From Muribaculaceae bacterium (GTDB taxonomy: Bacteria; Bacteroidota; Bacteroidia; Bacteroidales; Muribaculaceae), in the NCBI GenBank assembly GCA_029062005.1, contig JAIDQZ010000122.1, positions 1-48,291 of the forward strand: 48,291 nucleotides of DNA, written 5' to 3'. Positions 9,430 through 18,585 of the stretch are shown one piece after another. Numbering within the stretch: position 1 is the stretch's first letter; every line of letters starts with the position of its first letter. The notes beneath the pieces are model-generated. The model ran no database searches and was not told the origin of the DNA. It saw only the letters and a program-made list of their open reading frames with translations. The position numbers and the translations under genes were made by a program.

Positions 9430-10404
9430 TTATTGGGGTTGAACCATCATGGGATTCATTTCTGCGTCATTCGTGTCGCCTTCCTCAAGATAGTCGAAGA
9501 GAGCCACGGATGCTTTCAGTGTATTGAGCTGTCCCTCATATTTGGGATTGTTTTCATTATAGGCGCGTGCCTGGTCTGTGTCATAGTTCTGCGCCATCTG
9601 GCGGATCTGACCTGCGATCTGCTCATAAGGAGCCACAGTGACTGCCTGAGCAGCGTCAGGACCGAAGTCCTTCTCAAACATCGGCGCAAGCATTGCCTTA
9701 TACTGTGCGCGGAGCTCGGGATTGGTCTTGTAGTAGTTCTCGTGAGCGCGTACGGTGAAGACGATTGCCTGAGCCACGAAGAGGGCGATCACGACCGATA
9801 CCCAGCAGTTGCCGATCTTCTTGAGGCGCGGAATCCATGCGGTGTTGTCCCAGCCCACTGACTGGAACATCGACCAGAAGCCGTGCTGGAGGTGGAACCA
9901 GAGTGCGATGAACGCAATCAGGTAGACAATCGGGGTCCATACCTGTGAGAATGCCTCCTGGATGAAGAGGGTGCCGGCAGCAGCGGGGAGGGTGCCGTGA
10001 TCACCGCAGATCTCTACAAGCTGCATTTTTGCCCAGAACTGGATCATGTGAACCACGAGGAATGCCAGGATCACGATGCCGAGAATGAGCATGTTCTGTG
10101 AAGACCATTCTACGGAAGCGGGACGATGTTCGATCGCATAGCGCACCTCACCGCGCGCCTTGCGGTTTTGCAGGGTTAGCCACACGGCGTAACAGATGTG
10201 CAGGATGAAGAGCACTGCCAGGCCTACGGATGCGATGAGAGCATACCAGTTGGCTCCGAGAAATTCGCAGATCGAATTGTAGGCTTCGGGCCAACAGATA
10301 CATACGGCATTCATCACGCAGTGGAACGTTAAAAAGAGGACGAGACATGCGCCTGTGAGGGCCATGATAAACTTACGTCCTACAGATGAGCAAGTTAACC
10401 ACAT
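9430..10404 (-). CDS. sdhC: Succinate dehydrogenase/fumarate reductase cytochrome b558 subunit with long C-terminal tail
   Basis: The 324-aa membrane subunit anchors the complex and passes electrons between menaquinol and the Fe-S subunit through heme b. Five transmembrane helices are visible (about residues 10-33, 52-76, 104-126, 156-180 and 197-220), with conserved His residues in LTFHCVMN, LFILHICYA, VVHMIQF and FHLQHGFW. The family is usually about 220-235 aa. Here a hydrophilic, Gln/Asn/Ala-rich extension of about 100 residues (about 225-324) follows the last helix. It is first in the operon, with a clear promoter upstream. Confidence 0.93.
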   Translation of the reverse strand: MWLTCSSVGRKFIMALTGACLVLFLTFHCVMNAVCICWPEAYNSICEFLGANWYALIASVGLAVLFILHICYAVWLTLQNRKARGEVRYAIEHRPASVEWSSQNMLILGIVILAFLVVHMIQFWAKMQLVEICGDHGTLPAAAGTLFIQEAFSQVWTPIVYLIAFIALWFHLQHGFWSMFQSVGWDNTAWIPRLKKIGNCWVSVVIALFVAQAIVFTVRAHENYYKTNPELRAQYKAMLAPMFEKDFGPDAAQAVTVAPYEQIAGQIRQMAQNYDTDQARAYNENNPKYEGQLNTLKASVALFDYLEEGDTNDAEMNPMMVQPQ

Positions 10405-10487
10405 AACGTTAGTTTAAATTTAGTTTATTGTTGATAAATTTTGATAATAATCCACATAACGGAGATAAGCGTAAAGCATATCTCTTG

Positions 10488-10518
10488 CAAAATTAGGATA
10501 AATTAAGGAATTTTCAAA
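10488..10518 (-). promoter_or_regulatory. Promoter of sdhCAB
   Basis: Minus strand TTTG (10515-10518), exactly 19 nt, then TAATTTTG (10488-10495): a full match to the Bacteroidota consensus. It leaves a leader of roughly 75 nt before sdhC. Confidence 0.8.
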
Positions 10519-10567
10519 GTGTTTTTTGAAAAAGTTTTATGAGTGGAGAAGTTATGATAAGCATATA

Positions 10568-10601
10568 CGATAAAATAACGCCCGCGCTTAGGGCGCGGGC
10601 G
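10568..10601 (-). terminator. Intrinsic terminator after the duplicated-domain secreted protein
   Basis: A 9-bp GC-only stem CGCCCGCGC/GCGCGGGCG (10579-10601) with a 5-nt loop is followed on the minus strand by TTATTTTAT. It lies 50 bp after the stop at 10651. Confidence 0.8.
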
Positions 10602-10650
10602 AAAATATATAGCCATGGGAATGTTTTTCCCCTCGATTATTTAATTCAGA

Positions 10651-12528
10651 TTATTTCAAAACGACCTTCCTGGCGTCATCACCCTGCACACGGATGAAGA
10701 TGCCTGCAGCGGGATTTGCCACACGTTGGCCCTGGAGGTTGTAATAGACCACCGGAACTTCAGCAACAGCATTGTCAGCAGCAATGATACCTGACTGAGT
10801 ATCCTTAACCACGAGGATATCGTGGAGATTGAACTGGTTGTCGCAGTTGTAAATACGGAAGGTCACCTTATCATTCTCACCATATTTGTAGCTGAACTTC
10901 TGCATTGTTTTTTCAGCGACGGTAGTGAAAGTTGTCAGTGATTCTGCTGAATCACCATTGCGGAGTTCAAATGAGAATTCCTTTTCGGTGGAATTACCGA
11001 TCCAGAGAGTGATTTCCGCAGGACCCTGCACTTCGGGCAGCTGAGCGTAGAGGTCGTTGCCGCCTCCGCTGAACTGAGCGCAACGTTGAGAAGCCTCACT
11101 GTCAGAACCGAGAAGGTTTGATTTACCCATTGCCACCACACGCCCTGCAGTCGCACCAACATGGTAAGTGATGTCACCGAATTCTACAGTCTGGTTCGTG
11201 GAATTCTTTGCAAGGATATCACCATTGTCAGCGCCCCCTTCTATAGGATAGATATGGAACTTATCCCAATAGCTGAATGGAAAATAGTTATAGTCGGTAT
11301 AGAAGAGCACGTCGTTAGCTTCCGTATCAATAGTGATTTCTGTAGCTTGAGTAGCGTTTCCTGCTTCATCAGCGATAGCGGGGATCTCGACTTTGTATGA
11401 TTTTCCCTTTTCAAGACCGGAATAAGCGATTGTTGCAGTTTTATCATTTACAGAGATTTCAGTCTCAATCCCGTTTACCTTCGCTTTCTCGGCAACCACG
11501 ATAGGTTCGTTGTAGACAAGTACGATATTGCCTTCTACCGGAGCATATGGAGCAGAAGAAGGCCATGAGTAAAGAAGCACAGGAGCCTCTTCATCTTTAT
11601 AAACAGGCTTATCGATACCTTCGTTTTTGCTCTTGATGAAAAGAGCATCGTTCACGTCTACCTTTTTACCCATATTGTAGAGACGGAATTTAACAGCGCC
11701 TTTATATGGGTAAGAGTATGTGACTTTCTTGATCTTTTTTGCAGCCGGAAGTTCTAAAGAAGCAAGTGGATTCTTTGTGTCGCCGTTCTCGTCGGTGAGG
11801 ATTACAGTCTTTGCTGTAGTATCAGGATTACCGAGCCACAAAGTCACATCGACTGGACCTTCCATTTCAGGGAATTCCAAATAAAGAGCGTTCCCTCCGT
11901 CAAGAAGCTGGACAGCCTGAGTGGAAGCTCCTGCATCTTCTGTCTCGTCAAAAGGACCATAGTCAGCTTCAGGATTAGTGCTGAACACACCCTTCATTGC
12001 TACAACACGACCCTTTGTGCCGGAGAAGAAAGTCATCCCGCCAACTTCTTCAGTAACATTGGTGGAATTCTTGGGTATGAGGTTTACATTATCTGATAGA
12101 TTGCCAAACTTGTTAAAGAAGCCTTCAGGGTAAATGTTGAAGTCGGAGAAATAAAGCACATCGGCCATTCTGGTAGTAAATGTATAGACAAGAGCTTCTT
12201 TGTTCTGTGCCTCGTCATTGCCAATAGCGCCTGCAGGGATGGTAAGAGTGTATTCAGTGAGAGGCTCAAGTCCCTGATAGGGTATGAAAACCTGATTGTC
12301 TACGGCAATAAGTTCCACTTCCTTATCACCGAGTGTGGCTTTGCCTTCTGCACTCACATTAGAAGCGAATGTCAGATTGACACCACCGGCAAGGTTCATC
12401 ATATTGCTCTTGTTTACGGGATAGACAGAAGGCGCAGCGAGTTCGCCTTCACCGAAATTAGCGGCATATACATTCATTGCGCCTATTGCGGCAACAAATG
12501 CAGTAAAAAGCATAAAGAGTTTCTTCAT
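10651..12528 (-). CDS. Secreted protein with two Ig-like plus beta-sandwich units and a sorting-like tail
   Basis: The 625-aa protein starts at ATG 12528. Upstream in-frame codons lie in the promoter and are rejected. A signal peptide (residues 1-22, VYA/A) is followed by two copies of one architecture: a bacterial Ig-like (SbsA/Big_5-type) domain at about 33-119 and 314-402, each followed by a beta-sandwich of about 180 residues at 123-305 and 406-589. Both sandwiches share a VLYF/VLFY-D start, a KNSTN motif, GRVVAM, and an LWxGN strand. The tail (about 594-625) reads VYYNLQGQRVANPAAGIFIR, a short sorting-like end. Function is unknown; a surface carbohydrate-binding or adhesion role is inference. 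It has its own promoter and terminator. Confidence 0.82.
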   Translation of the reverse strand: MKKLFMLFTAFVAAIGAMNVYAANFGEGELAAPSVYPVNKSNMMNLAGGVNLTFASNVSAEGKATLGDKEVELIAVDNQVFIPYQGLEPLTEYTLTIPAGAIGNDEAQNKEALVYTFTTRMADVLYFSDFNIYPEGFFNKFGNLSDNVNLIPKNSTNVTEEVGGMTFFSGTKGRVVAMKGVFSTNPEADYGPFDETEDAGASTQAVQLLDGGNALYLEFPEMEGPVDVTLWLGNPDTTAKTVILTDENGDTKNPLASLELPAAKKIKKVTYSYPYKGAVKFRLYNMGKKVDVNDALFIKSKNEGIDKPVYKDEEAPVLLYSWPSSAPYAPVEGNIVLVYNEPIVVAEKAKVNGIETEISVNDKTATIAYSGLEKGKSYKVEIPAIADEAGNATQATEITIDTEANDVLFYTDYNYFPFSYWDKFHIYPIEGGADNGDILAKNSTNQTVEFGDITYHVGATAGRVVAMGKSNLLGSDSEASQRCAQFSGGGNDLYAQLPEVQGPAEITLWIGNSTEKEFSFELRNGDSAESLTTFTTVAEKTMQKFSYKYGENDKVTFRIYNCDNQFNLHDILVVKDTQSGIIAADNAVAEVPVVYYNLQGQRVANPAAGIFIRVQGDDARKVVLK

Positions 12529-12560
12529 GTTGTTTAGGTTTTTGTTAATAATAATTATTG

Positions 12561-12591
12561 CAAAATTAAGATAATTTATTGAAAATTCAAA
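12561..12591 (-). promoter_or_regulatory. Promoter of the duplicated-domain secreted protein
   Basis: Minus strand TTTG (12588-12591), 19 nt, TAATTTTG (12561-12568). The start codon is 32 nt after the -7 box. This also fixes the gene start at 12528. Confidence 0.8.
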
Positions 12592-12607
12592 AATTTTCCA
12601 TGTTATG

Positions 12608-12639
12608 AAAAACGGTTTCAAGCATTAACTTGAAACCGT
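12608..12639 (-). terminator. Intrinsic terminator after fabF
   Basis: A perfect 11-bp stem ACGGTTTCAAG/CTTGAAACCGT (12612-12622 with 12629-12639) and 6-nt loop is followed on the minus strand by TTTT, 24 bp beyond the fabF stop. Confidence 0.9.
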
Positions 12640-12662
12640 CTTAAGCAATCAGGGAATATTGA

Positions 12663-13925
12663 TTATTCCTTGTATTTCTTGATAATGAGAGCAGCGTTAT
12701 GTCCACCAAATCCAAATGTATTTGAAAGGGCTGCGTTGATCTCACGCTCCTGGGCCTTGTTGAAGGTCCAGTTCATATTATAGTCAATTTCGGGATCGTT
12801 GTCTCCTTCTTCATGGTTGATGGTGGGAGGAACGATGTTGTCAGTGACTGCCTTCACTGTAAATACAGCCTCAAGTGCGCCTGCAGCGCCGAGAAGGTGA
12901 CCTGTCATTGACTTGGTGGAGCTCAGATTGAGCTTATATGCATGGTCGCCGAAGACTTTCTTCACAGCTTTTGCCTCGCTGACGTCGCCGACAGGAGTAG
13001 ATGTGCCGTGGAGGTTGATATAGTCGATGTCTTCAGGCTTCATGCCGGCGTCGCGGAGGGCATTTTCCATCACAAGGGTTGCTCCGAGACCTTCAGGATG
13101 TGTGGCGGTGATATGGTATGCGTCGGCGCTGAGACCGCCGCCTGCCACTTCGGCATATATCTTTGCGCCACGAGCTTTGGCGTGCTCAAGCTCTTCAAGC
13201 ACCAGAGCTGCAGCGCCTTCTCCGATCACAAATCCGTCGCGTGAGCCGCTCATCGGACGAGATGCGGTAGCCGGAGAGTCGTTGCGTGTGGAGAGCGCCT
13301 TCATTGAGTTGAAACCGCCCACACCTGCCGGGTATACGGCAGCCTCGGCTCCACCTGCCACAATGGCGTCTGCCATGCCGAGACGGATATAATTGAATGC
13401 GTCGATGAGCGCATTGTTTGACGACGCGCAGGCTGAGACTGTCGCGAAGTTGGGACCGCGGAAGCCATGGTCGATTGAAATCTGACCGGCTGCAATGTCC
13501 GCGATCATCTTTGGAATAAAGAAAGGATTGTATTTCGGACCATTCTCCTTGTTCATCGCATAGTAGCCGGCTTCCTCTTCAAATGTATGAAGACCACCGA
13601 TTCCTGCGGCGAAAATCACGCCGATCCTGTTTTTGTCAAGATTCTCATCTTCCAGACCTGCGTCCTGTATCGCCTCGTTGGCGGCAGTAAGCGCATACAT
13701 GGCATACTGGTCAAGCTGGCGCGACTTCTTGCGGTCGAAATGGTCAGCGGGATTAAAATCCTTCACTTCGCAGGCAAACTGAGTCTTGAAGAGGGATGCG
13801 TCAAAATGGGTGATCGGGCCAGCGCCGCTGACTCCTTTCTTGGCGTTTTCCCAAGCGGTCGCAACGTCGTTGCCGATGGGAGTGAGGGCTCCGAGGCCCG
13901 TGATTACAACTCTTTTTAATTCCAT
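12663..13925 (-). CDS. fabF: Beta-ketoacyl-ACP synthase II
   Basis: The 420-aa condensing enzyme elongates acyl-ACP with malonyl-ACP in fatty acid synthesis. The thiolase-fold Cys-His-His triad is visible: the Cys motif in ATVSACASSNNAL, His in NLHGTSTPVGD and His in STKSMTGHLLGAAGA. The C-terminal SNTFGFGGHNA motif is intact. The ATG at 13925 (MELKRVVITG) gives the normal family length. An in-frame GTG three codons earlier is less likely. It lies 91 bp downstream of acpP and is probably cotranscribed. Confidence 0.97.
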   Translation of the reverse strand: MELKRVVITGLGALTPIGNDVATAWENAKKGVSGAGPITHFDASLFKTQFACEVKDFNPADHFDRKKSRQLDQYAMYALTAANEAIQDAGLEDENLDKNRIGVIFAAGIGGLHTFEEEAGYYAMNKENGPKYNPFFIPKMIADIAAGQISIDHGFRGPNFATVSACASSNNALIDAFNYIRLGMADAIVAGGAEAAVYPAGVGGFNSMKALSTRNDSPATASRPMSGSRDGFVIGEGAAALVLEELEHAKARGAKIYAEVAGGGLSADAYHITATHPEGLGATLVMENALRDAGMKPEDIDYINLHGTSTPVGDVSEAKAVKKVFGDHAYKLNLSSTKSMTGHLLGAAGALEAVFTVKAVTDNIVPPTINHEEGDNDPEIDYNMNWTFNKAQEREINAALSNTFGFGGHNAALIIKKYKE

Positions 13926-14016
13926 ATTTTTCACATGATATCAGTCTCAAGACGCGGTCTCCTCCTCTGTCGAGGCGGAAACCGCTGATCCTGAGAGTAA
14001 TGTGCGGTTGTTGTGA

Positions 14017-14250
14017 TTAAACGTGAGCTTGGATATACTCGATTGCGTCGCCTACAGTAGAGATCTTTTCTGCGTCCTCGTCAGGAATTGTGATGCCAAA
14101 CACCTTCTCGAATTCCATGATGAGTTCTACTGTGTCAAGTGAATCAGCACCGAGGTCTGTGCTGAAGCCTGCTTCGGGTGTAACTTCGTTCTCGTCTACA
14201 GTGAGTTTCTCGACGATGATTGCCTTTACTCTGTTTTCGATATCAGACAT
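14017..14250 (-). CDS. acpP: Acyl carrier protein
   Basis: The 77-aa acidic protein carries growing acyl chains on 4'-phosphopantetheine. The attachment site Ser37 lies in [16 protein letters not shown]. Length and four-helix pattern are typical. It precedes fabF in the usual acpP-fabF pair. Confidence 0.98.
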   Translation of the reverse strand: MSDIENRVKAIIVEKLTVDENEVTPEAGFSTDLGADSLDTVELIMEFEKVFGITIPDEDAEKISTVGDAIEYIQAHV

Positions 14251-14301
14251 AATCTTGATAGTTTTGAGTTAGAAATTATATAGTTTACTTTTTTCCGACT
14301 G

Positions 14302-14332
14302 CAAAACTAATTAAAAAAATTCATATGGCGAA
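14302..14332 (-). promoter_or_regulatory. Probable promoter of acpP-fabF
   Basis: Minus strand TAGTTTTG (14302-14309) fits TAnnTTTG. The -33 position about 19 nt upstream reads TTCG, one mismatch from TTTG. The leader to acpP is about 50 nt. Confidence 0.6.
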
Positions 14333-14459
14333 ATTTTTCAGTGTTTTTTGCACATATTTTTGATGTTTGTGCATAATTTTCATCCTGTTTTGTCTGAAAT
14401 ATCCTATTTTTGGGGTAAATTCGCCCCTTTATAATTTATAATTGGCATTGACCCGGTAG

Positions 14460-14480
14460 GGACGCACGGATCGTGCGTCC
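14460..14480. repeat. REP-like palindrome (GGACGCACG/CGTGCGTCC)
   Basis: A perfect 9-bp inverted repeat with a 3-nt loop lies between korB and acpP. There is no T-tract on either side, so it is not a standard intrinsic terminator. The GC-rich palindrome stands out from the AT-rich spacer around it. Rest of 14251-14520: a TGCACA/TGTGCA pair near 14350-14375 and a GGGG/CCCC pair near 14413-14428, with no gene seen. Confidence 0.6.
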
Positions 14481-14520
14481 GTCACCCGAAAGCATGAGTT
14501 GATGATGTATGTGTCCTCGG

Positions 14521-15543
14521 TTATTCCACTGTCCAGGTGTCGCATGTCTTGAGCACCATGTCTCTCAATGAAGAGAAGTTCTTGCGTCCTTTCACCTCCT
14601 CTACCTGGGCTGCAACCTCAGCTTCATATGTCGGCGCAGAATAGTCGCGGATCACTCCGAGGGCAAGAGGCAGTTCGTTTCCATCCATCATCGCGAGCTG
14701 CTGCTGAAGGAAATTATTCTCACAGTGAGCGTCGTGCACGAGGACATCATCGATCGTGTAGCCGTCTTCTCCTATTACGACCGCTTTTACGCTGAAGCCG
14801 TCCTGCACAAGTCCTTTTTCATTATTCTTGCCGAAGAGCATCTTTTCGCCGTGCCTGAGATAGATGGTATGATCGTCGCGAACATCCTTGTCGATGATAT
14901 TGGCGTGGATGCCGTTGTTGAAAATCACGCAGTTCTGAAGTATCTCAACCACCGAGGCTCCCTTATGGCGCGCTGCAGCCTCCATTACGTCGACGCTTAT
15001 GTCCAGACCAACGTCAAATGACCTGGCGAAGAAATTGCCGCGCGCTCCAAAGCAGAGCTCAGCCGGAATGAACGGGTCTTCAGTAGTGCCGTATGGACTC
15101 GACTTCGAGACGGTGCCGCGGGCTGACGTGGGGCTGTACTGTCCTTTGGTCAGTCCATATATCTTATTATTAAGGAGAAGCATGTTGATATCCACATTCC
15201 TGCGCACTGCATGGATGAAGTGGTTGCCTCCGATTGCGAGTCCGTCGCCGTCGCCGGAAATCTGCCACACGGTAAGGTCGGGACGCGAGGTCTTCACCCC
15301 GGTGGCTATGGCTGCCGCACGTCCGTGGATGGTGTGCATGCCGTAAGTGTTCATATAATATGGAAGACGTGACGAGCAGCCGATGCCGCTCACCACCACC
15401 GTGTCTTTAGGTGCGACTCCCACACGTGCCATAGCCTTATGGAGAGTGTTGAGTATAGCGTGGTCTCCACATCCGGGACACCAGCGGACGCTTGCCCCGT
15501 TCTTGTAGTCGCCGGGGGCGAATATGCAGTTATTGTTTTCCAT
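14521..15543 (-). CDS. korB: 2-oxoglutarate:ferredoxin oxidoreductase, beta subunit
   Basis: The 340-aa subunit binds thiamine diphosphate and catalyses CoA-dependent decarboxylation of 2-oxoglutarate (or the reverse reductive carboxylation) with ferredoxin. WCPGCGDHAIL (cluster/TPP region) is near residue 20, and the TPP-binding motif GDGDGLAIGGNH, followed by NNKIYGLTKGQYSPTS, is near 95-145. ATG at 15543 is chosen; an in-frame GTG lies 6 bp upstream. It follows korA with a 10-bp gap. 2-oxoacid specificity is assigned by family resemblance. Confidence 0.93.
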   Translation of the reverse strand: MENNNCIFAPGDYKNGASVRWCPGCGDHAILNTLHKAMARVGVAPKDTVVVSGIGCSSRLPYYMNTYGMHTIHGRAAAIATGVKTSRPDLTVWQISGDGDGLAIGGNHFIHAVRRNVDINMLLLNNKIYGLTKGQYSPTSARGTVSKSSPYGTTEDPFIPAELCFGARGNFFARSFDVGLDISVDVMEAAARHKGASVVEILQNCVIFNNGIHANIIDKDVRDDHTIYLRHGEKMLFGKNNEKGLVQDGFSVKAVVIGEDGYTIDDVLVHDAHCENNFLQQQLAMMDGNELPLALGVIRDYSAPTYEAEVAAQVEEVKGRKNFSSLRDMVLKTCDTWTVE

Positions 15544-15553
15544 TGTCACCGGA

Positions 15554-17407
15554 TCATTTATTGTTGATGTGCTTGAGTACCCCTTCCACTATTTCCGACA
15601 CCATGAAAGGTTGTCCTTCTATTTTGTTGATGCGCCTGATCTCCACACCCGGCAGTTTCTGCTGGAGGTAGTCGGCAAACATACCGGTGTTCAGCTCGGC
15701 CACGATCACGTTCTTATATCTGCGGATTTCGTCAAGAGCATTGGCGGGAAGCGGGTTGATATACCTGAACTGGGCGAGAGCCACAGGTATGCCATTCTTG
15801 TTAAGCTCCTCGCATGCAGTGAGCATGTGTCCGTAGGTGCCTCCCCAGCCTATCAGAAGGGTGTCGGCATCTACGTTTCCCTGTACTGAAAGCAGAGGAA
15901 TGTCGGATGCGATGTCTGCCACTTTCTGACGGCGGGTCATGACCATTTTCTCATGGTTGGCGCCGTCGGTGGAGATTACGCTCGTAGTCGCATCTTTCTC
16001 AAGTCCGCCCACGCGGTGCATCGCGCCATCTGTGCCTGGGATAGCCCAATAGCGTACGAGATTCTCTTCATTCCTCATGTATGGAGTCCAGCCGCCATCG
16101 ATCATTTCCCGGCTGACAAACGGGGCTTTAATGGCGGGATAGTCTTCTTCTTCCGGCACTCTCCAAGCGCTTGAGCCGTTGGCTATGAAGGCATCAGTAA
16201 GCAGAATCACGGGAGTCATGTGTTCGATAGCTATGCGGGCTGCCTCAAAAGCCATGGTGAAGCAGTCGGTGGGGCTTGCGGCTGCCACCACGCATAGAGG
16301 GGACTCGCCGTTGCGGCCGTAGAGCGCCTGCATAAGGTCGGTCTGCTCGGTCTTGGTGGGAAGACCTGTCGACGGACCGCCGCGCTGGACGTCGATGACC
16401 ACGAGCGGAAGTTCAGCCATGACCGCCAGGCCGATACCTTCGCTCTTAAGCGCGAGCCCGGGACCTGACGTCGAGGTCACCGCCAGGTTGCCGGCATAGG
16501 ATGCGCCGATTGCTGAGCAGACGCCTGCGATCTCATCTTCCATCTGGCATGCCTTGACACCGAGATCCTTGCGCTTTGCAAGCTCGTGGAGGATGTCGGT
16601 GGCGGGGGTGATGGGGTAGCTGCCGAGGAAGAGGGGGAGCCCGCTCTTCTCGGATGCCATGATGAGACCCCATGCAGTTGCGGTGTTTCCGTTCACGTCG
16701 GTGTATATGCCCGGTCTGGCGGCTTCCGTCTCGATACGGTAGGTAGGCATCGACGCGTGGGTGTTGTGTCCGTAGTCCCATCCGGCCTGCACCACTTTTG
16801 CATTAGCTTCATAGATAGCCGGTTTTTTAGCGAATTTTGCCTTGAGCTTATGGAGCACCCCTTCCACCGGACGGTCGAAAAGCCAGCATACGATGCCAAG
16901 TGCAAGCATATTCTTGCATTTCATCATGGCTTTCTGATCCATTCCGGAGTCAGCGAGAGCAGACTTCAGGATAGTGGTCATCGGCACAAGCATGATGTGG
17001 TCGGGATTTATACCGAGTTCAGACACCGGATCATCGGTGGCATACTCTGCCTTTTTCAGATCGGCGGGGCGGAATGTATCACTGTCGCAAATTATGATGC
17101 CGCCTTTCTTGAGATAGCGGAGATTGGTCTTCAATGCAGCGGGATTCATGGCTACAAGAACATCCGCTGCATCTCCCGGAGTGTGGACTCCACGTCCGAT
17201 ATGCACCTGAAAACCGCTTACGCCGCTGAGCGAACCTTGTGGAGCACGTATTTCAGCCGGATAGTCGGGAAATGTGGATATGGTGTTTCCCTCGCCGGCA
17301 CTGACATTGGAGAAGATGTTTCCGGCAAGCTGCATTCCATCGCCGGAGTCTCCAGAAAATCTCACCACCACGCTTTCTTTCGTGATGACATCTGTGTTAG
17401 GCAACAT
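15554..17407 (-). CDS. korA: 2-oxoglutarate:ferredoxin oxidoreductase, fused gamma-alpha subunit
   Basis: The 617-aa subunit joins an N-terminal gamma domain (residues 1-190; RFSGDSGDGMQLAGN near residue 16) to the alpha pyrimidine-binding domain (about 215-600; PITPATDILHELAKR, GASYAGNLAVTSTSGPG, DVQRGGPSTGLPTKTEQ). The fused gamma-alpha form is common in Bacteroidota. With korB it links the TCA branch to ferredoxin, which pairs functionally with the neighbouring fumarate reductase in a split anaerobic TCA pathway. Confidence 0.94.
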   Translation of the reverse strand: MLPNTDVITKESVVVRFSGDSGDGMQLAGNIFSNVSAGEGNTISTFPDYPAEIRAPQGSLSGVSGFQVHIGRGVHTPGDAADVLVAMNPAALKTNLRYLKKGGIIICDSDTFRPADLKKAEYATDDPVSELGINPDHIMLVPMTTILKSALADSGMDQKAMMKCKNMLALGIVCWLFDRPVEGVLHKLKAKFAKKPAIYEANAKVVQAGWDYGHNTHASMPTYRIETEAARPGIYTDVNGNTATAWGLIMASEKSGLPLFLGSYPITPATDILHELAKRKDLGVKACQMEDEIAGVCSAIGASYAGNLAVTSTSGPGLALKSEGIGLAVMAELPLVVIDVQRGGPSTGLPTKTEQTDLMQALYGRNGESPLCVVAAASPTDCFTMAFEAARIAIEHMTPVILLTDAFIANGSSAWRVPEEEDYPAIKAPFVSREMIDGGWTPYMRNEENLVRYWAIPGTDGAMHRVGGLEKDATTSVISTDGANHEKMVMTRRQKVADIASDIPLLSVQGNVDADTLLIGWGGTYGHMLTACEELNKNGIPVALAQFRYINPLPANALDEIRRYKNVIVAELNTGMFADYLQQKLPGVEIRRINKIEGQPFMVSEIVEGVLKHINNK

Positions 17408-17468
17408 ATTTTTTAATATTAAAAATTTCTTGTGAAAGACCGCATGCTGATACGGTATGTCGGGACTG

Positions 17469-17500
17469 CAAAGTTAATCACTATTTTCAATATTACCAAA
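17469..17500 (-). promoter_or_regulatory. Promoter of korAB
   Basis: Minus strand TTTG (17497-17500), 20 nt, TAACTTTG (17469-17476). The leader to korA is about 55 nt. Confidence 0.75.
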
Positions 17501-17510
17501 ACAAGGATGT

Positions 17511-17542
17511 AAAAAAACGGACATTTTTCAACAAAATGTCCG
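17511..17542 (-). terminator. Intrinsic terminator after deoC
   Basis: A perfect 10-bp stem CGGACATTTT/AAAATGTCCG (17518-17527 with 17533-17542) with a 5-nt loop is followed on the minus strand by seven T. It ends 11 nt before the korA -33 element. Confidence 0.93.
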
Positions 17543-17614
17543 CTCATACGCGTCTATATCCGTATTTATACTATAAATATGCAATTAATAATCACTTTGC
17601 TCCCTGGTGTGATG

Positions 17615-18493
17615 TCAGAAGTATTTTATTTCAGCGCCTTCGAGACTTGACAGTACTGCATTCGCAAGAGAGCTGGCTCCTATGCGGAAAAGGTCATGGC
17701 ATAGCCATTCGTCGCCGAGCACTTCCTTTACTATGGCGTAATACTTCAATGCCTCATCTGTGGTGCGGATGCCACCGGAGCATTTGAATCCGACTTTCCT
17801 GCCGGTGGCTGCATGATACTCCTTGATGCATTGGCACATGATCCAGGCTGCTTCGAGACTTGCTCCCGGATATATCTTGCCGGTGGATGTCTTCAGGAAG
17901 TCAGCCTCGCTGTAAAGAGACAATATGGATGCGCGCTTTATGTCTTCAGCTGTCTTCAGAAGTCCGCTTTCGAGTATCACCTTGAGCTTTGCTCCGCGGG
18001 CGGCGCGTTTCATCTCTATTATCTCGTCGCAAAGACCTTCGTAGTCGCCATCCTTATACATACCTGCAGGGAATACTATATCGACCTCATCGGCGCCGCC
18101 GAGCACCGCCATGGCTACATCGGCTACCTTCACCTCAATAAATGTCTGCGCGCTCGGGAAGCATCCCGCCACTACGGCTACATCCACTCCGGCTACTTCA
18201 AGGGTGTTGCGCACCACTTCCGCAAAGTTGGAATACACACATATGGCAGCCACATTCTTATATTGAGGGTAGTCATTGTCGAAGTTATTCACCTTTTCGG
18301 TGAAAGCCACCACGCTCTTGACGCTGTCGTCAGTGGAGAGTGTGGTCAGGTCTATCGAGTTGAGGAGGAATTCATACACTTCCTTTGAGGCATACTTGCC
18401 TGCCTCATCTGCGATTTTTTTTACTTCTGCCTTTACTGTTTCGTCGTCGCCTGTCACTTTCGATGCTGCGATCACTTCCTGATATTTGTCCAT
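17615..18493 (-). CDS. deoC: Deoxyribose-phosphate aldolase
   Basis: The 292-aa class I aldolase cleaves 2-deoxyribose-5-phosphate to glyceraldehyde-3-phosphate and acetaldehyde in deoxynucleoside salvage. Schiff-base Lys lies in [12 protein letters not shown], the second catalytic Lys in [11 protein letters not shown], and the phosphate-site Asp in [12 protein letters not shown]. The length matches the longer Bacteroidota form. It is single-gene, has its own terminator and diverges from rubredoxin. Confidence 0.95.
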   Translation of the reverse strand: MDKYQEVIAASKVTGDDETVKAEVKKIADEAGKYASKEVYEFLLNSIDLTTLSTDDSVKSVVAFTEKVNNFDNDYPQYKNVAAICVYSNFAEVVRNTLEVAGVDVAVVAGCFPSAQTFIEVKVADVAMAVLGGADEVDIVFPAGMYKDGDYEGLCDEIIEMKRAARGAKLKVILESGLLKTAEDIKRASILSLYSEADFLKTSTGKIYPGASLEAAWIMCQCIKEYHAATGRKVGFKCSGGIRTTDEALKYYAIVKEVLGDEWLCHDLFRIGASSLANAVLSSLEGAEIKYF

Positions 18494-18529
18494 TTTTGTT
18501 ATTTAGAATTTAGAATTTGGAATCTGGAA

Positions 18530-18559
18530 TTTTTGATCAGGCATAAGTCCGATCAAAAA
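18530..18559. repeat. Inverted repeat TTTTTGATC/GATCAAAAA in the deoC-rubredoxin spacer
   Basis: Perfect 9-bp arms are separated by 12 nt, between divergent genes. There is no terminator geometry for either gene. It may be an operator. A run of related TTTAGAATTTGGAAT words sits between it and deoC. Confidence 0.5.
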
Positions 18560-18585
18560 AATTCAATAATTCTACACTACCTATT

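Noticed and set aside
16586..17416. Long plus-strand open frame (276 codons) opposite korA
   Set aside because: It lies wholly antisense to a strongly conserved enzyme gene and its translation is Cys/His-rich without domain pattern; the same holds for long antisense frames at 36223-36924 and 42373-43125.
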